Shown: piece after piece, positions 18,790 to 26,537 of the stretch
How the letters are laid out: each line of letters begins with the position of its first letter
Position numbering within the stretch: the stretch's first letter is position 1
Assembly: GCF_020010925.1 (NCBI RefSeq)
Contig: NZ_JAGJBZ010000002.1
Location: forward strand, 3,886,224-3,950,223
Source of the DNA: Streptomyces griseiscabiei
GTDB lineage: Bacteria; Actinomycetota; Actinomycetes; Streptomycetales; Streptomycetaceae
DNA: 64,000 bases
Reading direction: 5' to 3'
Translations under genes and position numbers: made by a program
Notes under the pieces: model-generated
Databases searched by the model: none
What the model was told of the DNA's origin: nothing
What the model saw: only the letters and a program-made list of their open reading frames with translations

Positions 18790-19400
18790 TCAGTTGTTGC
18801 TCGGGGTCAGGCGTCCCTCGAAGGCGATCTGGAACGCGTTGAGGGGTGCTTTCCAGCGCATGGTCCACCTCTTGCGGCCCTTCCCGGTCGGGTCCAGGCT
18901 CATCAGTGCCATGTAGATGCACTTGAGGGCGGCGGCCTCGTTGGGGAAGTGCCCGCGGGCGCGAACAGCTCGGCGGATGCGTGCGTTGACGCTCTCGATC
19001 GCGTTCGTGCTGCAGATGACCTTGCGGATCTCGACGTCGAAGGAGAGGAAGGGCACGAACTCGGCCCAGGCGTCGGACCACAGCTTCACGATCGCCGGAT
19101 ACTTGTGGCCCCATGCCTCCTGGAACTCCAGGAAGCGTTCCGTGGCGGCGTCCTCGCTGGGAGCGGTGTAGACCGGTTTGAGTGCCTTGGCGACCTTGTC
19201 CCAGTCCTGACGGGCGGCGTAACGGAACGAGTTCCGCAGCAGATGCACCACACACGTCTGGACGATCGTGCGAGGCCAGACGGTCTCCACGGCCTCGGGC
19301 AGACCCTTGAGCCCGTCACAGACCAGCATGAGCACGTCGTCCAGACCGCGGTTCTTGAGCTCGGTGAACACGTGCAGCCAGTACTTTGCTCCCTCTGTCA
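18790..19400 (-). pseudogene. IS256/Mutator-family transposase, C-terminal half
   Basis: About 200 codons of the C-terminal half of an IS256-type transposase (full length about 400 aa). It begins at EGAKYWLHVF and includes LMLVCDGLKGLPEAV (one DDE Asp), IVQTCVVHLLRNSFRY, and the catalytic Glu in STNAIESVNARIRR. The N-terminal half is absent: the reading frame runs at about 19400 into unrelated repeat sequence. It cannot be active alone. Confidence 0.85.
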
Positions 19401-19402
19401 GC

Positions 19403-19480
19403 GGCCAGTTAGATTTCCCCACGCGCGGCCACTTCGTCTCCCCACCACGGCCACTTCAATTCCCCACTGGCGGCCACTTG
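19403..19480 (+). repeat. Tandem GGCCACTT...CCCCA repeats, IS21-like end
   Basis: Four related units start at 19403, 19427, 19449 and 19472, each reading roughly GGCCAcTTcnnnTCCCCA at 22-24 base spacing. The last is partial. Multiple short repeats at an end are a hallmark of IS21-family elements, where the transposase binds. Inverted counterparts lie at 20106-20138. Confidence 0.55.
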
Positions 19481-19497
19481 GTGTACGCAGCGTGACG

Positions 19498-20043
19498 TCA
19501 TCCCCGGCGGTGTTCGCCCCACCACGGCAGGATCGGAGGCAGGTCGCTGAGGCCGCGGACCGGCCGCTTCGGCATCGGCGACTCCCCATCATCCCCGTCC
19601 CACCGGCGCGCGTACTGGTCCGGGAGGGTGCCCCAGCCCCAGTAGGGAACCGGGCGGTCGGGCACCTCGCCGAGTTCCTCAAGGGGATCAATACGCTTCT
19701 CCGCCACCGTGCACAGGTGCGCCCAGTCATCGCCCATGTCGAAGACATAGGCGAACTGTTCGCCAGCCTGCAGCCTGCTCAGCTTGGTCACATGGCCGTC
19801 CACGGTGCCGTCCGGGGCCTCGCCGTCCCACCAGTCCAGGGGGCTGATGTGGGTGGCGCCGGACAACGTGAACAGGTGCAGGTGAGACAAGTCCCAGCGC
19901 GCGAAGGCGAGATCGATGGCCGAGGCGAGCTGCGCGAAGGAGTGCGACCGAGCAGCGGCGAACACCCGGCCGGGACGCGGCCAGAGGTCCGCACCGTGAC
20001 CGGAAACCAACTCCACCCGGATCGACAGCCAGGTACGAGCCAC
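19498..20043 (-). CDS. Plasmid pRiA4b ORF-3-like protein
   Basis: A 181-aa protein of the pRiA4b ORF-3/IS1096 TnpR-like family. Recognisable features are SHLHLFTLSG, the FAYVFDMGDDWAHLCTV core, and the end PVPYWGWGTLPDQYARRWDGDD. GTG 20043 has AGGGGG 8 bases upstream; an ATG 36 bases earlier is also possible. The family often travels with insertion sequences, and here the gene lies exactly between two inverted clusters of IS21-like repeats, so it may be a passenger. Its biochemical function is unknown. Confidence 0.8.
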   Translation of the reverse strand: MARTWLSIRVELVSGHGADLWPRPGRVFAAARSHSFAQLASAIDLAFARWDLSHLHLFTLSGATHISPLDWWDGEAPDGTVDGHVTKLSRLQAGEQFAYVFDMGDDWAHLCTVAEKRIDPLEELGEVPDRPVPYWGWGTLPDQYARRWDGDDGESPMPKRPVRGLSDLPPILPWWGEHRRG

Positions 20044-20105
20044 GTCAAAACCCCCTCTGCCAGATTCGCGAGCCGACACCGAGGCTACTGACTGTGACAG
20101 CCGAC

Positions 20106-20138
20106 TGGGGAATCGAGCTGACCGTACATGGGGAATTT
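20106..20138 (+). repeat. Inverted partner of the IS21-like repeats
   Basis: Two units, TGGGGAATCGAGCTGACC at 20106-20123 and TGGGGAATTT at 20129-20138, are in the opposite orientation to the repeat cluster at 19403-19480. They match its TTCAATTCCCCA core. Their 3' edge merges with the left inverted repeat of the ISL3-type element, which may have inserted here. Confidence 0.5.
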
Positions 20139-21843
20139 CTAGGTTCAGGCCGCGATTCCGTGAATCCCCAGGTCATCGCCCGACTGCGGGAACGTTTCTT
20201 GTGGGGATTGCCCTGGCATGGGGGTTGTGGCGGTCGAGGATGTGCTGTTTCCCGGGATCGATGTGCGAGTCACGGCGGTGCACGTCACTGCAGAGAGAGT
20301 CGCCGTCGAGGCCACGTCATGCGGGCGACCACCTCCCTGTCCAGACTGCGGCTGTCCGGGACGTCGCGTGCACTCTCGATACGTGCGCCGGATAGCCGAA
20401 CGCCCGGCTGCGGGACGGCCGTTGGCCATCTCGCTCAGCGTGCGTCGGTTCTTCTGCGACCGGCCCGAGTGCCGCCGGCGGACGTTCGTCGAGCAGGTCT
20501 CGGAGCTGAGCGAGCGGTACCGGCGTCACAGCGTCGGGCTGCGGCGATGGATGCAGGCCATCGCAACGTTCCTGGGCGGACGCCCAGGTGAACGCCTGTG
20601 CCAGGCCCTGCAGTTACCCACCGGCCGCACCTACCTGCTGGGGTTGCTCACTGCCCCGGCAGTGCCCGAGCGGTCGCCTCGGGTGCTGGGTGTTGACGAG
20701 TTCGCCTTCCGCAAGGGCTGGCGTTACGGCACCGTCCTGGTCGACATCGAGGCGGCCCAGGTCGTGGACGTCCTGCCGGACCGGGACGCGGTGACCTTCG
20801 CTGCCTGGCTGCGTGAACACCCCGGCGCGGAGATCATCTGCAGGGACCGGGCCAGCGCCTACTCCAAGGCCGTCCGCGACGCCGCCCCCGGCGCTCAGGA
20901 GGTCGCCGACCGATGGCACCTGCTGCACAACCTCTCCTCCGCGGTCGAGAAGACATGCCACCAGCACCGCCCCTGCCTGCGCAAACAGGCCGAAGCCGAC
21001 CAAGACGCAAAGCCCAGGCGGATCATCAATCCGCTTCCTCCGCCGACTCTGCCGCCCACAAAGATGGCCGTCCGTACCGTCGACCGGTACTCGGACATCC
21101 ACCGCCTGCTGGCACAGGGGCACACCATCTCCGAGATCGCCCGGCGACTGCACCTGGACCGCAAGACCGTCCGCCACTTCCGCGACACCGGCCTCGACGA
21201 GCTGCTGGCCTCCGCCCGGTGCGGCCGCCCCAAGGGAGTGCTGGAGCCGTTCACCGCCTACCTCACCGAACGGTTCACCGACGGCGTGACCAGCCCGACC
21301 GACCTCTTCCGCGAGATCCGCCAACGCGGCTACCAGGGCAGCGATCTACCCGTGCGCCGTTACGTGGCCGGACTCAAGACCGGGACCGTCGAACCCGCCC
21401 GCGGAGCCATCCCGAGCCCACGCAAGATCACCACTTGGATCATGGTTCCCCGCAGTGCCCTGAAGCACCAAGAGGAGGACGAACTCCTCAAAGTCCGGCT
21501 GGCGTGCCCGGACATCGCCCGGGCCTGCGACCTCGCCTGGACCTTCCACGACCTGGTCCAACACCGGCGCGGTCACCGGCTCTTGGAGTGGGTCCGCCAA
21601 GCCGAGCACGACGCACCCGCCCCGGTCTTGTCCTTCGCGCAGAGTCTGTGCCTCGACCTCGACGCGGTCACCGCCGGCCTCACACTGCCGTGGAGTTCGG
21701 GCATCGTCGAAGGCCACGTCAACCGCATCAAGACCATCAAGCGGACCATGTACGGCCGAGCCTCGTTCCGCCTCCTCCGCACCCGAATCCTGCTCCGATC
21801 ATGATCTGCGGATTCACGGAATCGCGGCCTGAACCTAGAAATT
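20134..21843 (+). mobile_element. Complete ISL3-type insertion sequence
   Basis: A 1710-bp element bounded by perfect 34-bp inverted repeats, 20134-20167 (AATTTCTAGGTTCAGGCCGC at the outer edge) and 21810-21843. One intact transposase gene fills it. No 8-bp target duplication is seen: the left flank is the IS21-like repeat and the right flank is an IS110 gene fragment. This suggests a rearrangement after insertion. The outer AATTTCTA may be part of the repeat or of the target. Confidence 0.88.
20218..21804 (+). CDS. ISL3-family transposase
   Basis: Full-length transposase, 528 aa. N-terminal zinc-finger cysteines are visible (CPDCGCPG and CDRPECRRR) and the DDE first Asp lies in VLGVDEFAFRKG. 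The second Asp is in IICRDRASAYSKAV, and an inserted HTH (ISEIARRLHLDRKTVRHF) is near residue 300. The catalytic Glu region is LPWSSGIVEGHVNRIKTIKR, near the end. No frameshift or stop is present and the element ends are perfect, so the element could be mobile or recently arrived. Confidence 0.93.
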   Translation: MGVVAVEDVLFPGIDVRVTAVHVTAERVAVEATSCGRPPPCPDCGCPGRRVHSRYVRRIAERPAAGRPLAISLSVRRFFCDRPECRRRTFVEQVSELSERYRRHSVGLRRWMQAIATFLGGRPGERLCQALQLPTGRTYLLGLLTAPAVPERSPRVLGVDEFAFRKGWRYGTVLVDIEAAQVVDVLPDRDAVTFAAWLREHPGAEIICRDRASAYSKAVRDAAPGAQEVADRWHLLHNLSSAVEKTCHQHRPCLRKQAEADQDAKPRRIINPLPPPTLPPTKMAVRTVDRYSDIHRLLAQGHTISEIARRLHLDRKTVRHFRDTGLDELLASARCGRPKGVLEPFTAYLTERFTDGVTSPTDLFREIRQRGYQGSDLPVRRYVAGLKTGTVEPARGAIPSPRKITTWIMVPRSALKHQEEDELLKVRLACPDIARACDLAWTFHDLVQHRRGHRLLEWVRQAEHDAPAPVLSFAQSLCLDLDAVTAGLTLPWSSGIVEGHVNRIKTIKRTMYGRASFRLLRTRILLRS

Positions 21844-22222
21844 GCCGTCGCCCACAACAGGTTCCGAGCATTGCTCCCGCTGCGCTCTGTTGATCGCCGC
21901 CGGCGACAATCCGGAACGGCTGGCCAGCGAAGCATCGTTCGCTGCTCTATGCGGCGTCAGCCCGGTCGAGCAGTCTTCCGGAAAGACGCAGCGACGGAGA
22001 CTGAACCGCGGAGGAAACCGGCAGGCCAACGCTGCCCTCTACCGCATCGTCATCACTCGCCTTCGCCGTGACACCCGCACACGTCTCTACCTTGAGCGAC
22101 GGACCAAGCATGGAATGTCGAAACGCGAGATCACCCATTGCTTCAAACGCTACGTTGCTCGCGAGATCTACGGTCAGATCCAGCGGACGCCAACTCTTGG
22201 AGTCCCGTCTGCTGCTGCTTGA
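21844..22222 (+). pseudogene. IS110-family transposase, C-terminal fragment
   Basis: The C-terminal third of an IS110/IS1111-type transposase (transposase_20 domain). It shows ASFAALCGVSPVEQSSGK and RRRLNRGGNRQANAALYRIV, the region with the essential serine and GGN motif, and ends KRYVAREIYGQI. The N-terminal RuvC-like domain is missing: the frame is cut directly by the right end of the ISL3 element. Confidence 0.82.
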
Positions 22223-22230
22223 CGCAACAT

Positions 22231-22524
22231 AGGGGCATCTTGAACGTGCACAAGGACCGCCGACTGAGGGAGTTCATCGACACCCACGCCTGGATCACCT
22301 GCTACTTCCTACCGCCCTATGCACCTGACCTCACCCCTGTCGAGGGCATCTGGTCACCGCTGCGGCGCAGCAGCCAGGCCAACACCGTCTTCACCGACCC
22401 TGACCACCTCATGAGCGCGCTTCGGCACGGTCTCCGCCAGATCCACTACCGCAGCAACCTCATCGACGGATGTCTCGCCGAAACCGGACTCACTTTGACG
22501 ACATCACGGCACCAACGTCAGTAG
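22231..22524 (+). pseudogene. IS630-family transposase, C-terminal fragment
   Basis: The last ~90 codons of an IS630-type DDE transposase: NVHKDRRLREFIDTHAWI, then FLPPYAPDLTPVEGIWSPLRR containing the final catalytic Glu. The rest of the gene is absent; the upstream 20 bases join the IS110 remnant. Confidence 0.82.
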
Positions 22525-22562
22525 AGCCAGTTAGGCTCCGGCTGGTGGAGAGGTTCTGGGGC

Positions 22563-23276
22563 ATGGCGATGGCGGTCGTGTGGGGTGTGGGTACCGGCCT
22601 GCTCATACCGCGTGCTGCGTACCGACTTTCCGTTCCGCGCGGCGAGCCGTGGCGAGAAGCGTGTCCCGCCGGTCACCCGATCGTCGGTGCGGGCCGCGGA
22701 TGGCTGGGGCGGGCCCGCTGTCGCGACGGCGGCTCCTACGGACCCAGAACGCTCTTCCTCGCCGCTGTCACCGCCATGCTCTGCGCTGGCCTGGCGGCCG
22801 CCGTCGGCGCGCGGCCGGAACTGGTGGTCTGGCTGCTGCTTGCACCGACCGGCGTGCTGCTCGCCACCGTGGACTTCATGGTGGAACGGCTGCCTGACAT
22901 CGTCACCCTGCCCTCCGCCGTGATCACGCTGACCCTGCTGGCCGTGGCGGAACAGGTGCCCGGCGCCGGTGGCAGCTGGATCACCGCGCTGTTCGGCTCC
23001 CTCACGCTCAGCGCCTTCTTCCTCGGACTCTTCCTGACCAGTCCTCCGCGCTTCGGTTTCGGAGACGTGAAACTGGGCCTGACCCTCGGGGCTGTGACCG
23101 GCTGGTACGGGTGGGACATCCTCGTCGCCGGCACCTTCGCGGGCTTCCTGCTCTTCACGCTTTACGGCCTCAGTCTCATCGTGACGCACCGGGCCGACCG
23201 CAAGTCGGCTCACCCACTTGGACCGTTCCTCCTCACAGGCGCCTGTGCTGGCGTGCTCCTCGGCGCCGTCGCCTGA
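22563..23276 (+). CDS. A24 prepilin peptidase, TadV/CpaA-like
   Basis: Membrane aspartyl protease, 237 aa, that would cleave leader peptides of type IV/Flp prepilins. The two catalytic aspartates are Asp104 (ATVDFMVERLPD) and Asp168 in the FGFGDVKLGL motif. About six membrane segments are visible. ATG 22563 follows GGAGAGG by 9 bases; an in-frame extension upstream runs into transposase sequence and is rejected. A Tad/Flp locus at 51-62.5 kb has no peptidase of its own, so this gene is its likely partner. The IS remnants end only 38 bases before the start. Confidence 0.88.
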   Translation: MAMAVVWGVGTGLLIPRAAYRLSVPRGEPWREACPAGHPIVGAGRGWLGRARCRDGGSYGPRTLFLAAVTAMLCAGLAAAVGARPELVVWLLLAPTGVLLATVDFMVERLPDIVTLPSAVITLTLLAVAEQVPGAGGSWITALFGSLTLSAFFLGLFLTSPPRFGFGDVKLGLTLGAVTGWYGWDILVAGTFAGFLLFTLYGLSLIVTHRADRKSAHPLGPFLLTGACAGVLLGAVA

Positions 23277-23478
23277 CCAAGGCGACGTCCTCCATGCCCA
23301 GCCGCCGATGCGTAGGGGGTCGACCAGAACTTCGGCACTGACGGATCGGGGAGATCTATGCTGTGCAGGTTGCGGAGCTTGGTGTGCGTTGCTTCGGCCG
23401 GTGGCCACGACGGTCACGGGTGCTTCCCTGCGAGAATGTGCTGCCCACACCGGACGAGGCCATCGGAGAGCGACAGGT

Positions 23479-24027
23479 ATGACGTATGGCTTCCTGACCG
23501 CGTCTGTCATCAGGGCCGAGGACGGACTCATCGGCCACATCCGGCAGCACGCCGAGCTTGCCCAGGACGCCTACCGCGGGACGGAGGGCTGGAAGCACCG
23601 GAGTCTGTTTCATCTCCTGCTGGCTGTGGGCCGCCGGTTCACTCCGGTGCCCAGCCCTGATGATCTGATCGGCATGCCGGCCCGGCTCTGCTACAGCAAC
23701 GCCGCCCGCTACGCCCTCGCTCATCGTGACGAGGGTTTCGTGTACACCGAGGGGTTTGCCTGCACCCCTGTCGGGCCTGCCGTATATCTGCCGCACGCCT
23801 GGGTCGTGCGTCCTGACGGGACTGTGCTGGACCCGACCTGGCATGACACGCCGGGCCGGGCCTACATCGGCATTCCGGTCGCTGACTTCCGACTATGGCC
23901 CGTTGAGAGCGGCGGACTCCTCCAGGATTTCCCACGCCACCTGCCCCTGCTGCGCGACGGCTTCCCTCTCAACGCGGTTGATGATCGCGGACGAACTCTC
24001 GCAAGCAGTGCGGACCTGGGCGGGTGA
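23479..24027 (+). CDS. Hypothetical protein with a Cys-His-Asp hydrolase-like pattern
   Basis: A 182-aa protein of no recognised named family. A Cys in ARLCYSNAARYAL, a His in YLPHAWVVRPDG and an Asp in TVLDPTWHD are spaced as in transglutaminase/papain-like folds. The same pattern is seen in small uncharacterised bacterial proteins. No signal peptide or membrane segment is seen. ATG 23479 has only a weak GACAGG upstream. Its 3' end overlaps a broken gene in another frame. The enzymatic reading is inference from the triad pattern alone. Confidence 0.6.
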   Translation: MTYGFLTASVIRAEDGLIGHIRQHAELAQDAYRGTEGWKHRSLFHLLLAVGRRFTPVPSPDDLIGMPARLCYSNAARYALAHRDEGFVYTEGFACTPVGPAVYLPHAWVVRPDGTVLDPTWHDTPGRAYIGIPVADFRLWPVESGGLLQDFPRHLPLLRDGFPLNAVDDRGRTLASSADLGG

Positions 24028-24236
24028 CGGTCTCGACGCCTTCCTCCCCTCGTTGGCCGAGGACTTCCATGGCAAGGAGCGAGTGACTGGCGCTCTCTGG
24101 GCAGCGACCTGACCGTCTCCGTGGAACACGGCCCGGGCAGCCACGTCCACCCGACGTTGTGCATCCACGCCCGGCCTCCGTCTGGGGACTGGCACTTCGA
24201 AGCCACCACCGGCGGCGGGCCTTGGACAGAGGCGTG
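23981..24236 (+). pseudogene. Frameshifted small gene, possibly DUF6228-like
   Basis: From ATG 23981 the frame encodes GDGLDAFLPSLAEDFHGKER and then runs to an early stop. Shifting frame near 24085 continues as DWRSLGSDLTVSVEHGPGSHV and IHARPPSGDWHFEATT to a stop at 24236. The joined product resembles DUF6228-type streptomycete proteins of unknown function. The single indel and short length indicate decay. Confidence 0.5.
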
Positions 24237-24723
24237 AACAGGCCGGGCGCGCTGTCAGCGCGATAGAGCGGGGCCATGTACAGACAGGCTCATGCCGCAG
24301 ATGTGACGGCATCACTGGCTGTAGGCCGAGCGGGAAGGGGGGGGCGATAAACCGGCCAGTTGGGGTAGCTGGCCGGGTCATCTCTGTCGTAGGCGACATC
24401 GGCGTCAGCTAAGCCTGGGCGTTCTAGGTGACGGGGGATTCCCGTCCTTGAGTAGATGGCAGCCAGCCTGCTGCCATCCTCGGTTGCCTCGCGGGAAGGC
24501 GACATCTACTCGCAGCCAGCCGCTTGTGTGGCGCACGCGGGTGAGGTACCCAGGCGAACTCCTGTTCCTCGGTGGCAAGTTCGGTGAGGACGGGATGACG
24601 CGCGGTGTTCCTCTTTCGCCGTTGTGTTTGACTGCGGAAGGGGCAGGTGTTTGGTGGGTGCGTGGTGTGGCCGGCCGTTAGTCTTGCGCCCAGATCACCG
24701 AGAGATATGGAAAGTGACGAACT
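24237..24723 (+). other. Non-coding stretch, nothing certain
   Basis: About 490 bases with mixed base composition and no convincing gene. A 71-codon frame on the minus strand (24505-24290) contains a TTA codon and several rare codons and has no clear ribosome site, so it was not accepted. The 50 bases before 24724 should hold the promoter of the HIT gene. Confidence 0.4.
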
Positions 24724-25116
24724 GTGACCCCTGCTGTTGCGGCCCCTGTGAAGGTCTCGGACTTCTACTGTCACCAGGCCATTCCTGGCCTCGTGGAGAT
24801 CGAGCGGGTGATGGAGACGGACCGGGTGCTCGCGTTTCATCACACCAAGCCGTCACACCCGGTGCACATCGTGGTGGTGCCCAAGGAGCACGTTCCGTCG
24901 CTTGTGGATCTGGGGGACGGTGGCCCCGAACTGCTGGCGGAGGTGATGGACGTGGTGGCCAAGGTCGCGGACCAGGTACGTGAGAAGCACGGCGCCGCCT
25001 CGGTGACCACCAACGTCGGCCTGTACCAGGAGTCCAAGCACCTGCACTGGCACGTCTGTCACCGCGGTGAGAGCGACGAGCAGATCCTCGGGATGTACGG
25101 CCACGGTGACGACTGA
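24724..25116 (+). CDS. HIT-family nucleotide hydrolase
   Basis: A 130-aa histidine-triad protein. The catalytic HLHWHVC motif (HxHxHxx) is near residue 103, preceded by the usual NVGLYQESKHLHWH context, and HPVHIVVVPKEHV lies in the first half. Relatives hydrolyse AMP-linked nucleotides such as adenosine phosphoramidates or aminoacyl-AMP. It starts at GTG 24724 and ends only 3 bases from the end of the convergent MurG-like gene. An aminoacyl-adenylate hydrolase next to a synthetase paralogue cluster is suggestive but unproven. Confidence 0.88.
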   Translation: MTPAVAAPVKVSDFYCHQAIPGLVEIERVMETDRVLAFHHTKPSHPVHIVVVPKEHVPSLVDLGDGGPELLAEVMDVVAKVADQVREKHGAASVTTNVGLYQESKHLHWHVCHRGESDEQILGMYGHGDD

Positions 25117-25119
25117 CGG

Positions 25120-26217
25120 CTAGCGAGCCCGGCGGCTCCGCGGCCGGGCGGCGGCCAGGGTCTGCTCGGCGATGCGGCTTGCCGCCTGGTGGATGACGGC
25201 GGGGTCCGGCCGGCGGAAACTCGCGTGGGCGTCGGCCAGGTGGAGGCAGGCGGCGACGAGTGCGGCCCCGCCGGTGAGGGCGTCGTCGTCCTGGATGACG
25301 TGGCAGCGTCCCTCGTGGCGCCGTGCGTAGGCCTCGGCGTTGACCAGCTGGTCACCGCGGCTGACGCTGGCCGGCAGCGGGATGAGGACGGCGCGCTTGC
25401 CGAGCGCCTCCAACTCGGCCAGGGTCGTCGCCCCGGCCCGCCCGATGACCAGGTCGGCCAGCCACAGCGCGTCGGTCATCTCCTGGTGGAGGTACTCGAA
25501 CTGCCAGTAGCCGGCCGTTGCTTCGAGAGCCGGGTCGAGGTTGCCCTTCCCACACACGTGGATCACCGCGAACCGGCCGAGGAGCTTGTTCAGTTGGCTG
25601 CGTACGGCGTCGTTGATGCGGGCGGAGCCGCTGCTACCGCAGAAGATGAGCAGGACCTCGGCGCCGGGCCTGATACCGAGCCGGCTGCGCAGCTGGCCCG
25701 GGTTGCCGTCGCCGAGGTCGTGCCGTAGGGGCAGGCCGGTGACGACCGTCTTGCGGGCGAGCCAGCGCGGTGGCTTGGACCGGGCCGGTTCGGAGAGGCA
25801 GACGCGGGCTGCCATGCGGGCGAGGATCCGGTTGGCGAGACCGAGGGAGTGGTCGGACTCGTGGATGACAACCGGAACGCGGCACAGCCAGGCGGCGATG
25901 CCGACGGGGACGGTGACGTAGCCGCCCTTGCTGAACACGGCGTCGGGACGCTCGTGGTGCATGGCACGCCGGGCGGCGGCGATACCGCGCAGGACGGTGA
26001 AGGGCATCCGGATGTTGCTCCATGACCCGTAGCGCTTCAGGCCGGCGGAGGGGACCGAGCGGAAACGGATATTGGCCTTCTGCGCGTACTCGTGCTCGAT
26101 GCTTCCGTGCCGCCCGAGGAACACGAGTTCGTTCCCGCTCTGGGTGAGCTGGGTGGCGACGGAAAGAGCCGGAACGACGTGCCCGGCGCTGCCGCCACCG
26201 GTGATCGCAATTTTCAT
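25120..26217 (-). CDS. MurG-like UDP-GlcNAc glycosyltransferase paralogue
   Basis: GT28-family glycosyltransferase, 365 aa, close to MurG in length. The N-terminal glycine-rich loop GGGSAGHVVPA (residues 7-17) and the FSKGGYVTVPVGIAAW and IHESD motifs are MurG-like. The donor-binding RAGATTLAELEALGKRAVLIPLP is in the C-terminal half. Essential murG normally sits in the division cluster, so this is a second copy with a probable dedicated acceptor. ATG 26217 was chosen over an adjacent TTG. It lies 113 bases downstream of a tRNA-Pro-like gene on the same strand, and could be read through from that promoter. Confidence 0.9.
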   Translation of the reverse strand: MKIAITGGGSAGHVVPALSVATQLTQSGNELVFLGRHGSIEHEYAQKANIRFRSVPSAGLKRYGSWSNIRMPFTVLRGIAAARRAMHHERPDAVFSKGGYVTVPVGIAAWLCRVPVVIHESDHSLGLANRILARMAARVCLSEPARSKPPRWLARKTVVTGLPLRHDLGDGNPGQLRSRLGIRPGAEVLLIFCGSSGSARINDAVRSQLNKLLGRFAVIHVCGKGNLDPALEATAGYWQFEYLHQEMTDALWLADLVIGRAGATTLAELEALGKRAVLIPLPASVSRGDQLVNAEAYARRHEGRCHVIQDDDALTGGAALVAACLHLADAHASFRRPDPAVIHQAASRIAEQTLAAARPRSRRAR

Positions 26218-26299
26218 CAATACCGTTTCCGGGTTCGCATGACCGATGCAGGGGAGTTCGATATTCCTTCAGCGCTACTCCGCGCCCGTTTACGGTCTT

Positions 26300-26338
26300 T
26301 GACTGGTCGGGGCGCGAAGTAGGGGCTGACTGGTCGGG
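26300..26338 (-). repeat. Direct repeat duplicating the tRNA 3' end
   Basis: TGACTGGTCGGG occurs at 26300-26311 and 26327-26338. The second copy is the complement of the 3' acceptor end of the tRNA-like gene including CCA (CCCGACCAGTCA). Duplication of a tRNA 3' end is what site-specific integration or excision leaves, though 12 bases is short. Confidence 0.5.
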
Positions 26339-26406
26339 CCGGCCGGATTTGAACCAGGCTCCTCGGCAACGCTTTTGCCGTGCTCCACCGCTTGAGCTAC
26401 GACCCG
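26331..26406 (-). tRNA. tRNA-Pro-like gene with anomalous anticodon loop
   Basis: A 76-base cloverleaf with encoded CCA. The acceptor stem CGGGTCG pairs with CGGCCCG over all seven positions (one G-U). Then come T8 A9, D stem GCTC/GAGC with loop AAGCGGTG (GG present), anticodon stem CGGCA/TGCCG fully paired, variable loop AGGAG, and T stem CCTGG/CCGGC (one mismatch) with loop TTCAAAT. C1-G72 and A73 are tRNA-Pro identity features. The anticodon loop is AAAGCGT: position 33 is A instead of the near-universal U and 34-36 would read AGC, so normal decoding is doubtful. A strong -35/-10 pair lies upstream and a prolyl-tRNA synthetase paralogue is the previous gene on the strand. Confidence 0.8.
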
Positions 26407-26424
26407 TCCACTGTGGTGGGCATC

Positions 26425-26454
26425 ACGCTAGGGGCTTTCGTGTTCAAGCGTCAA
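26425..26454 (-). promoter_or_regulatory. Housekeeping-type promoter for the tRNA-like gene
   Basis: On the minus strand, TTGACG (26454-26449) and TAGCGT (26430-26425) are separated by 18 bases. The tRNA 5' end is 18 bases after the -10 element, leaving a leader of about 10 bases, as is usual for stable RNA genes. Five of six -35 bases and the key -10 positions match the HrdB consensus. Confidence 0.75.
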
Positions 26455-26537
26455 CAGGATCGAAGGAATGTTGGATGAGTTTTCGTCAGTTCTCGTTTGC
26501 GTGAATGGATGGCTGTTTATCCGTCCGTGGGCATGGT

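Noticed and set aside
19403..19480. CRISPR array
   Set aside because: Units are only about 18 bases with 3-6 bases between them, and diverge; no spacers of CRISPR length.
24290..24505. 71-codon minus-strand frame starting MSPSREATED
   Set aside because: It has a TTA codon, several rare codons, no ribosome site and no match I recognise; it might be the tail of a lost gene but cannot be supported.
26331..26406. Calling the tRNA-like gene a normal Ala tRNA by its AGC triplet
   Set aside because: A33 and the C1-G72/A73 acceptor end argue against Ala; tRNA-Ala needs G3-U70, which is absent.
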